From positions 1-64,000 of the forward strand of contig CAJUEX010000003.1 in NCBI GenBank assembly GCA_910585715.1: a stretch of DNA of 64,000 nucleotides, written 5' to 3'. The DNA comes from an uncultured Lachnospiraceae bacterium (GTDB taxonomy: Bacteria > Bacillota > Clostridia > Lachnospirales > Lachnospiraceae). Shown piece after piece: positions 58,176-64,000 of the stretch. The stretch's first letter is position 1. Each line of letters opens with the position of its first letter. Below the pieces are notes generated by a model. The model did no database searches and was not told the origin of the DNA. It saw nothing but the letters and a program-made list of their open reading frames with translations. The translations under genes and the position numbers were made by a program.

Positions 58176-58724
58176 TCAACCCTCAACTTTCCCGCAAAGC
58201 TCATGAAACCGCTCTAAAAACCGTTTCTCCACAGCTTCAAATTGTTCTGTAATAAATTCCGGATTACTTTGCAGTTTTGGACATTCCTCAAATAATGCTT
58301 CGCCCATATAATGAAGAAATTCATGATATAGCAGGTCATCATCCACGCTTTTCACCTGTGCCGCCTCTTCTTCTGTTAAAGGCGTATGTAAATATTTTTC
58401 ATACACCGCCCCCTGAAGCCCTGCTTCTATTTCCAGATAACCCGGCAGATGTTTTTTTATGGGACGTATAATATCCGCCATATATGCCTCACTGCCATCA
58501 TGAAGCAGACAGGCTAACTGCACCCGCCTGCTAAGCCCTCTTGCCTTTGCCTCTTCCTGACAGTGAATACTATGCTGTCCTACCGAATAAAACTCCGGAA
58601 ACTGTCCGTTTGCCCTTGTCATAAAAGAAAGAGCATGGGCAATATCTTTTATCTGAATGTGCTCCTTCTTTGGGGAAAGAGGTGTCAGATGTATCTTGCT
58701 CCCTGTTGTCAAATAGTCTTCCAT
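58176..58724 (-). CDS. HD-domain phosphohydrolase (YfbR-like)
   Basis: A 182-residue HD-domain protein. VGQHSIHCQEEAKARGL and LACLLHDGSEAYMADI carry the metal-binding His and HD, with the later Asp in VKSVDDDLLYHEFL. This fits the YfbR/5'-deoxynucleotidase group that removes phosphate from deoxynucleoside monophosphates. The start at MEDYL (58724) is preferred over an ATG at 58751 lacking a ribosome site, although spacing to AAAAGGAG is long. A TAACAGTTCAACC repeat copy lies just after its 3' end. Confidence 0.8.
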   Translation of the reverse strand: MEDYLTTGSKIHLTPLSPKKEHIQIKDIAHALSFMTRANGQFPEFYSVGQHSIHCQEEAKARGLSRRVQLACLLHDGSEAYMADIIRPIKKHLPGYLEIEAGLQGAVYEKYLHTPLTEEEAAQVKSVDDDLLYHEFLHYMGEALFEECPKLQSNPEFITEQFEAVEKRFLERFHELCGKVEG

Positions 58725-58793
58725 AATTGTTAAAATGCTCCTTTTCCGCATATTGTCCGGGCAGGGCAGCCTTATTTACTTATCGTATTTTCC

Positions 58794-60290
58794 TTATTCA
58801 TCCAGTGCCCAGTGATAGGACTGCCTTACAGCCTTCTTCCATCCCTTTAACTTCTTTTCTGCTTCTTCTCTTTCCATTTTAGGGGAAAAGGAAGTATCCC
58901 TGCTCCAATTCTTTTCTATTTCTTCCATGCTTTTATAATACCCCACTGCCAGCCCGGCCAGATAAGCTGCTCCCATTGCGGTGGTTTCCACACATTCGGG
59001 TCTTTCTACCGTAACATTTAATATGTCAGCCTGTGTCTCCATGAGAAAGTCATTGGCGCTTGCCCCGCCGTCCACCTTCAGGGCTGTAAGGGAAATCCCG
59101 CTGTCAGCCTCCATTGCCTTTACCACATCATGAACCTGATAAGCGATAGATTCCAGCGCCGCTCTTGTAATATGGTTCTTATTCACGCCTCTTGTAAGTC
59201 CTACAATAACGCCCCGGGCATATTGGTCCCAATGAGGTGCGCCAAGTCCGGTAAATGCCGGCACCACATAGCAGCCACCGGTATCTTCCACTGCCCTTGC
59301 AAGAGTTTCCGTCTCTTCCGCCCTGTCAAAAAAACGCAGTTCATCCCGAAGCCATTGAACCACTGCTCCGCCCACGAAAATAGAACCTTCCAGAGCATAG
59401 GTGACCTTTCCATCAAGTCCCCATGCAATGGTAGTAACCAGTCCATTTTCAGAATAAACGGGCCTGTTTCCTGTATTCATCAGCAAAAAACAGCCTGTTC
59501 CGTATGTATTTTTTCCTTCTCCCCTGCGAAAACATGCCTGCCCGAATAAAGCAGACTGTTGGTCTCCCGCTGCCCCGCCTATGGGAATGGCTCCTCCGAA
59601 AAAGCTGTTATCCGTCTCCCCGTAGACAAAGCTGGAAGGCCTTACTTCAGGGAGCATCTGTCTGGGAATATCCAGTTCTTTTAAAATATCCTCATCCCAG
59701 CAAAGAGTCTGAATGTTGAACAGCATGGTTCTGGAAGCATTGGAATAATCCGTCACATGCACCTTCCCCTTTGTCAGCTTCCAAATCAGCCAGGTTTCTA
59801 CCGTGCCAAAGAGAAGTTCTCCATTTCGTGCTCTTTCCCTTGCACCTTCTACATGGTCCAGTATCCATTTCAGTTTCGTTCCCGAAAAGTAAGCGTCTAT
59901 CATCAGTCCTGTCTTTTCCCGATAAACTTCCGTCAGCCCTTTTTCTTTCAGGCTGTCGCAATATTTGGATGTGCGCCTGCACTGCCAGACGATTGCATGA
60001 TATACCGGTTCTCCTGTTTCCTTGTCCCACACAATAGTAGTCTCACGCTGATTGGTAATGCCGATAGCCCCGATATCTTCTGCTGCCGCTCCCACTTTTG
60101 ACATTGCCTCCACTGCCACTCCAAGCTGGGTGGACCAGATTTCATCCGCATCGTGCTCCACCCAGCCCGGCTTTGGAAAATACTGGGTAAATTCCTTTTG
60201 AGCCATGCTGCAAATTTCGCCCTTTTTATTAAATAAAATGCATCGGTTGCTGGTGGTGCCTGAATCCAGCGCCATAATATACTTTGCCAT
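58794..60290 (-). CDS. glpK: Glycerol kinase
   Basis: A 498-residue FGGY-family kinase, phosphorylating glycerol to glycerol-3-phosphate. Beginning YIMALDSGTTSNRCILF, the substrate region WVEHDADEIW, SRTMLFNIQTLCWDEDILKE and the C-terminal VDGGASANDFLMETQADIL are characteristic. Residues around VWQCRRTSKYC fit the site where HPr-dependent His phosphorylation is absent or present in various species; not assignable by eye. No glpF or glpD adjoins it. Confidence 0.95.
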   Translation of the reverse strand: MAKYIMALDSGTTSNRCILFNKKGEICSMAQKEFTQYFPKPGWVEHDADEIWSTQLGVAVEAMSKVGAAAEDIGAIGITNQRETTIVWDKETGEPVYHAIVWQCRRTSKYCDSLKEKGLTEVYREKTGLMIDAYFSGTKLKWILDHVEGARERARNGELLFGTVETWLIWKLTKGKVHVTDYSNASRTMLFNIQTLCWDEDILKELDIPRQMLPEVRPSSFVYGETDNSFFGGAIPIGGAAGDQQSALFGQACFRRGEGKNTYGTGCFLLMNTGNRPVYSENGLVTTIAWGLDGKVTYALEGSIFVGGAVVQWLRDELRFFDRAEETETLARAVEDTGGCYVVPAFTGLGAPHWDQYARGVIVGLTRGVNKNHITRAALESIAYQVHDVVKAMEADSGISLTALKVDGGASANDFLMETQADILNVTVERPECVETTAMGAAYLAGLAVGYYKSMEEIEKNWSRDTSFSPKMEREEAEKKLKGWKKAVRQSYHWALDE

Positions 60291-60309
60291 ATTTTTCCCC
60301 CTGACCGCT

Positions 60310-61305
60310 TTACTTTTCCCGGTTTATCAATTCCCTTGCCAACCGGCTGTTACTTTTCCCGGGATTCTTTTTTACTATTTCTATCATATATTCCGTATCT
60401 TTTTCCGGCTTATCTAACAGCCTTGCTATATCAGAAACGCCTAATCCCTTTTCTATCATTTTCCGGATTATCCTAAGCATTTCCTCTGTCTGTCCTTCCA
60501 TTCTGCCATCCGCTATCAATGCAGTTAATGCCTGACACATATTTACTTTCCCTCCTTCTTTATGAAATTTCATCACATCCAGCAGTTCTTCCCCATTGGT
60601 AAAGGCTGCAGCAGCTTCATAAGCATCCTCTTCCATGTTTTGGTACGCGGAATCATGTTCCACAAGCTCCTTTAATTTTTCCTTATCATTGGAACAACGG
60701 ATAAAATCAAACACTTGCTTTAAATCAGTCTGAAACACCCCTGTATCGGGCAGCTTCCGAATCTCCAGCAAGTGAATCTGATAATCATTTACCATGGCAC
60801 GCAATTTCTCCGGTATATCCTTAAAATCCAGAATACCGTGGAGCTTCTGACTTCCATCCCAGTATTCCCCATAAAAAAGCACCAGTGTCATGCATGGCTT
60901 TAATCTGCTATCCTTTGTAAAACCGGATAAAAATTCAGCACTGCTGATTCCTTTTTTTCTTCTGACTATTTTTCGGCCTCTTGCTGCCTGCTGCTCATAT
61001 TCTCCAACATCATAGGACATAACCCGCAAAGGCATGAGATAATCCACTTCGGTTTGATTTTCCACCCCAATGACTGCAAAGTTCATTCCAAAAGCAGCCT
61101 TGCGAATTAAATCCCGATATTTCTGCCTTTTTCTTCTACCTTTTACAAAAAGACCTGACATGCCCCCTAAACCGGTCTGGCTGCCCATCTCTGTCAGGTG
61201 TTCAGCTGTCACTATCCTGCTTCCCGCAAACAAAAAACCGTTGATTAAATCCGCATATCTCTCATTATCTGACAGATAGCGTTTTTGTAACAAGTCTTTT
61301 TCCAT
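60310..61305 (-). CDS. Rpn family / PD-(D/E)XK transposase-like nuclease
   Basis: A 331-residue protein of the Rpn/YhgA group seen in many copies in Lachnospiraceae. N-terminal LSDNERYADLINGFLFAGSR has the catalytic-domain helix and Asp, and FAVIGVENQTEVDYLMPLRV the (E)xQ strand; the middle is LKPCMTLVLFYGEYWDGSQK. The C-terminal part is variable and helical (MLRIIRKMIEKGLGVSDIAR, LLDKPEKDTEYMIEIVKK). Rpn proteins are DNA endonucleases promoting recombination. It could be part of horizontal gene transfer or a solitary domesticated copy. Confidence 0.8.
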   Translation of the reverse strand: MEKDLLQKRYLSDNERYADLINGFLFAGSRIVTAEHLTEMGSQTGLGGMSGLFVKGRRKRQKYRDLIRKAAFGMNFAVIGVENQTEVDYLMPLRVMSYDVGEYEQQAARGRKIVRRKKGISSAEFLSGFTKDSRLKPCMTLVLFYGEYWDGSQKLHGILDFKDIPEKLRAMVNDYQIHLLEIRKLPDTGVFQTDLKQVFDFIRCSNDKEKLKELVEHDSAYQNMEEDAYEAAAAFTNGEELLDVMKFHKEGGKVNMCQALTALIADGRMEGQTEEMLRIIRKMIEKGLGVSDIARLLDKPEKDTEYMIEIVKKNPGKSNSRLARELINREK

Positions 61306-61752
61306 ATTCTCTTCCTTTCCGCAGGAAGTCCCATTTTTTGAAAATCCCTGCCCTTATTAAAAATTTGTGAATGAAAGCATAGATTTTCTGAAATGATATA
61401 GAATCATAGACTGATGGTTCAAAATTTAGATATATGCTTTGAAAATATGGTAGCATATATTTCATCGATTTGCAAGTATGAAGTTTACGGAATAAAGTTT
61501 TGTTTATGAGTTCACAATTCTGTCCGCCACATCTATGTCCGGGATAGCAGCTTTAACACTATAAACTCTATTTATGTATTCAGCAGGATAAAAAATGCTT
61601 TCCTCTATTTTAATATAGCTAAAATATCTCCCTTTTGCCCCTATATATTTTTAGTTGTCATGCTTAACAACTAAAAGAGGTATAAACTAATATCAAATAT
61701 TTGTTAAAATGCATATAGGAGTATTAACTATACTGATTATAGGAGGATAAAT
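61306..61752. other. Intergenic region with a perfect 10-bp hairpin
   Basis: No gene is seen in these 447 bases. TTTTAGTTGT (61649-61658) and ACAACTAAAA (61667-61676) are perfect inverted repeats around 8 bases, 77 bp upstream of the XRE gene start and could be its operator. AT-rich sequence around 61690-61740 probably holds the promoter. Other parts show nothing I can name. Confidence 0.5.
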
Positions 61753-62121
61753 TTGAAGAATTTAAAAATATTGAGGGAAGAATTCGGACTTAGTCAGCAG
61801 AAACTGGCTGACTTATTCAATCTGAGCCAACAATCTATTTATAAATACGAAAATGACTTGGCAGAACCGGATTTCCAGACCTTACGGCAATTTGCAGATT
61901 ATTTTCATACTTCCGTAGATTACCTGATTGATTACACAGACAATCCTGCTCCTGCTGCAACTCTTGTTACCATTGAATATACCTCTTTAGAACTAAAGCA
62001 TTTAGAGCTATATCGCAAGCTTTCTTCTACAATGCGAAAAAATCTGGACCAAATGCTTACTGAAATTACTTATGATAAAGATTCTGATACAGATACAAAT
62101 AAAGATACTGTTTCCCGCTAA
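61753..62121 (+). CDS. XRE-family regulator with TTG start
   Basis: A 122-residue regulator starting at a TTG after AGGAGG. The helix-turn-helix is LKILREEFGLSQQKLADLFN, LSQQSIYKYENDLAEPDFQT, followed by the common extension LRQFADYFHTSVDYLIDYTD and a helical C-terminal half. It lies alone, facing the sporulation sigma cluster. It is the only plus-strand gene in the last 20 kb. The target is unknown. Confidence 0.87.
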   Translation: MKNLKILREEFGLSQQKLADLFNLSQQSIYKYENDLAEPDFQTLRQFADYFHTSVDYLIDYTDNPAPAATLVTIEYTSLELKHLELYRKLSSTMRKNLDQMLTEITYDKDSDTDTNKDTVSR

Positions 62122-62156
62122 GACTGCCGAAATCTGATTTCGCCAGTCTTTTTTAT
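62120..62156. terminator. Convergent terminator between XRE gene and sigG
   Basis: AGACTG(C)CGAAATC pairs with GATTTCG(C)CAGTCT around a short loop, followed by six Ts on the plus strand. It starts within the last codons of the XRE gene. Confidence 0.8.
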
Positions 62157-62174
62157 TCTCCCCCGCATAACCGC

Positions 62175-62954
62175 TCAGCCTTCCAGATAACTTCGCATAA
62201 TCTTCAGGGCGTTTTTTTCCAGGCGGCTTACCTGTGCCTGGGAAATGCCTATGATTTCCGACACCTCTATCTGGGTCTTTCCTTCAAAGAAGCGCATACT
62301 TATAATCTCATATTCCCTTTCATTCAGCTTTTTCATTGCTTCAAACAAAGAAATATGCTCTACCCACAATTCTTCTTTATTTTTCTTGTCACTAATCTGG
62401 TCCATTACATAAAGGGTATCTCCCCCTTCTGTATAAATGGGTTCGTAAAGGCTCATGGGGTTTTGGATGGCATCTAAGGCATAAACAATATCTTCCTTGG
62501 AAATGCCTATTTCTGTTGCGATTTCCGCAATAGTCGGCTCTACCAGATTTTTTTTGGTCATGGCTTCTTTTGTATAAATTGCTTTATAAGCTGTATCTTT
62601 CAGGGAACGGCTTACTCTTATGCTGTTGTTATCTCTTAAATATCTTCTTATTTCCCCTATGATCATGGGCACGGCATAAGTGGAAAATTTTACCCCCAGC
62701 TCTGAGTTAAAATTGTCAATGGCTTTCATAAGTCCGATACACCCGATCTGAAACAAGTCGTCCACGTTTTCATTGCTTCCCGAAAAACGTTTGATAATGC
62801 TCAATACCAGTCTCAGATTTCCTTCAATATATTTCTCCCTTGCCGCTTTATCTCCCTCGCCTATTTTCGCAAATAAAGCTTCCTTTTCTTCATTTTTCAG
62901 AAGAGGAAGCTTTGCCGTATTTACACCACATATTTCAACTTTTCCCATTGCCAT
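62175..62954 (-). CDS. sigG: Sporulation sigma factor G
   Basis: A 259-residue late forespore sigma factor. N-terminus KVEICGVNTAKLPLLKNEEK is the SigG signature, region 2 shows LVLSIIKRFSGSNENVDDLF and FSTYAVPMIIGEIRRYLRDN, and region 4 ends IGISQAQVSRLEKNALKIMR. It directs forespore genes after engulfment. It lies 57 bp behind sigE, as in the conserved spoIIGA-sigE-sigG order, and may also have its own SigF/SigG-type promoter. Confidence 0.95.
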   Translation of the reverse strand: MAMGKVEICGVNTAKLPLLKNEEKEALFAKIGEGDKAAREKYIEGNLRLVLSIIKRFSGSNENVDDLFQIGCIGLMKAIDNFNSELGVKFSTYAVPMIIGEIRRYLRDNNSIRVSRSLKDTAYKAIYTKEAMTKKNLVEPTIAEIATEIGISKEDIVYALDAIQNPMSLYEPIYTEGGDTLYVMDQISDKKNKEELWVEHISLFEAMKKLNEREYEIISMRFFEGKTQIEVSEIIGISQAQVSRLEKNALKIMRSYLEG

Positions 62955-63011
62955 CTTCTTCTATCCTCCCAGCAGCTTTTATACTAAAAGGATTTACAAA
63001 AGGCAGGAATT

Positions 63012-63752
63012 TTATACCTCTTTTGCCATTTCTCTTTTCAGTCTTTTCATGATTTTTTTCTCCAGTCTTGATATGTAGGATTGAGAAATTCCAAGGAGGG
63101 TCGCCACTTCCTTCTGGGTCATTTCCTCTCCATCTTCTCTATTTAATCCAAACCTTAAGTTTACAATTGTTCTCTCCCGTTCCGACAGTTTTTCAATTGC
63201 TTTTTTCAACACATTTCTTTCCACTTCGTCTTCAATATCTTTATAAATAACATCTTCCTCAGTGCCAAGGATATCCGACAGCAAAAGCTCATTGCCATCC
63301 CAGTCCACGTTCAGGGGCTCGTCAATGGAAACCTCCATTTTTGTTTTATTATTTCTTCTAAGATACATGAGGATTTCATTTTCAATACATCTGGAAGCAT
63401 AGGTGGCAAGCTTAATATTTTTATCGGGATTATAGGTATTGATAGACTTGATAAGTCCTATGGTTCCTATAGAAATCAAATCCTCCACTCCGATTCCCGT
63501 ATTGTCAAATTTCTTTGCTATATACACTACAAGACGCAGATTGTGTTCAATCAAAGTTGCTTTTGCACTGTCTTCCTCTTCCGTTCCAAGACTTTTTATC
63601 ATCTCGCCTTCTTCTTTTGCTTCTAAAGGCGGAGGAAGCACTTCAGCTCCTCCGATATAATGAATCTCTCCTTGTTTTCCCATTAAGAATCTTGTTTCTT
63701 TTTTTACTAGCCTGAATTGCACCTTACCAGGAATGGCTACTTTTAAAATCAT
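63012..63752 (-). CDS. sigE: Sporulation sigma factor E precursor
   Basis: A 246-residue pro-SigE, the early mother-cell sigma factor. An N-terminal pro-sequence of about 30 residues (beginning MILKVAIPGKVQFRLVKKE) is followed by YIGGAEVLPPPLEAKEEG, close to the processing region, then region 2 (LVVYIAKKFDNTGIGVEDLI, LATYASRCIENEILMYLRRN) and region 4 (TQKEVATLLGISQSYISRLE). The pro-sequence is removed by SpoIIGA, encoded just upstream with a gap of 11 bp. Confidence 0.96.
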   Translation of the reverse strand: MILKVAIPGKVQFRLVKKETRFLMGKQGEIHYIGGAEVLPPPLEAKEEGEMIKSLGTEEEDSAKATLIEHNLRLVVYIAKKFDNTGIGVEDLISIGTIGLIKSINTYNPDKNIKLATYASRCIENEILMYLRRNNKTKMEVSIDEPLNVDWDGNELLLSDILGTEEDVIYKDIEDEVERNVLKKAIEKLSERERTIVNLRFGLNREDGEEMTQKEVATLLGISQSYISRLEKKIMKRLKREMAKEV

Positions 63753-63763
63753 GTACTCTCCTC

Positions 63764-64000
63764 CTATAACATTGGATTTAATATCAGGGAATATTCCCCT
63801 TTCCTGCTTAACTTCTCTTCACAGATTCCTATCATGACCTGTTGCAGTTTTCTTGAATCCTGCTCTGTACCAATTGTAATTTCCTCTGCAATAAACCCCC
63901 GCATAATTCCTGCCTTATTTCCGATGGAATGATAAGGAATCGCATAAAAGTTATTATCCAAAAGGCAGATTTCTTCTTTATTCAAAAGCTCCTTTTCCAC
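63764..64000 (-). CDS. spoIIGA: Sporulation sigma-E processing peptidase, C-terminal part
   Basis: The open frame ends at 63764 and runs off the window, leaving the last 78 or so codons. FYAIPYHSIGNKAGIMRGFI and the ending MIGICEEKLSRKGEYSLILN fit the C-terminal aspartic-protease domain of SpoIIGA, including the IPYHS(I/V)G segment. Its position directly before sigE confirms the call. The active-site Asp lies outside the window. Confidence 0.9.
   Translation of the reverse strand: MEKELLNKEEICLLDNNFYAIPYHSIGNKAGIMRGFIAEEITIGTEQDSRKLQQVMIGICEEKLSRKGEYSLILNPML

Overview
The window looks like a chromosomal segment of a spore-forming, low-to-moderate GC gut Firmicute, most likely a member of the Lachnospiraceae. 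This rests on the spoIIGA-sigE-sigG sporulation cluster at the right end, a YmxH-type sporulation protein, a DUF5688 protein, an Rpn-type nuclease, many short AGGAGG-type ribosome binding sites, and strong minus-strand coding bias. No rRNA, prophage or CRISPR array is visible. One tRNA-Arg(CCG) is present.

Layout. 0-2.5 kb is AT-rich: an HPr paralogue lacking the regulatory Ser46, then a small locus of two paralogous XRE regulators around an RNA-polymerase alpha-CTD-like gene that is readable only through a -1 shift at an A_AAA_AAG heptamer, and a frameshifted coiled-coil gene. 2.8-10.7 kb holds metA, ligA, an S4 pseudouridine synthase, a flotillin, and a GntR regulator with a membrane protein. 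10.8-14.3 kb has a MATE pump and MarR repressor sharing a palindromic operator, a 62-bp inverted repeat and a secreted Ig-like/cysteine-peptidase protein. 14.5-24.9 kb contains a protein with an SIIGGADGPTSIF N-terminus, thiN, a ROK-MFS-AraC plus GH13 sugar cluster, two methylguanine methyltransferases, a class II aldolase next to mtnA (a pair fitting the 5'-deoxynucleoside DHAP shunt) and tag. 25-30 kb is a two-component system with an ABC-2 transporter. 30.2-31.9 kb is a queuosine-salvage operon: preQ1-I-like riboswitch, terminator, QueL-like radical SAM protein and YhhQ transporter. 31.9-39.8 kb begins with a MITE-like remnant and a small-ORF/GNAT pair, then an ECF sigma factor with four paralogous single-TM proteins, two of them in an exact 1440-bp tandem duplication.

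39.8-46.5 kb is regulatory and defence cargo: a YtrA-type GntR/ABC operon, a three-gene overlapping operon of an AAA15 ATPase, a TOPRIM/RloB-like protein whose C-terminus looks like the tail of McrB, and a full-length McrC; then a PadR/membrane-protein pair. The ATPase-TOPRIM::McrB-tail-McrC operon is the best candidate for an undescribed system, either a chimeric anti-phage operon or the scar of a deletion fusing two defence systems.

46.6-64 kb is mostly housekeeping: gdhA, an oxidoreductase, an SH3 protein, tRNA-Arg, an ABC exporter, the yqeG-aroE-aroK-aroQ-efp run, nrdR, ymxH, an HD hydrolase, glpK, an Rpn nuclease, an XRE regulator, sigG, sigE and the 3' end of spoIIGA.

The recurring theme is repeat-driven change: two unrelated long inverted repeats with the same geometry (62-bp arms, 93-98-bp spacer), fossil copies of gene 3' ends beside mtnA and between the sigma-linked paralogues, and a dispersed AACAGTTCAGCC motif. 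All product names are from motif reading by eye, without database searches.
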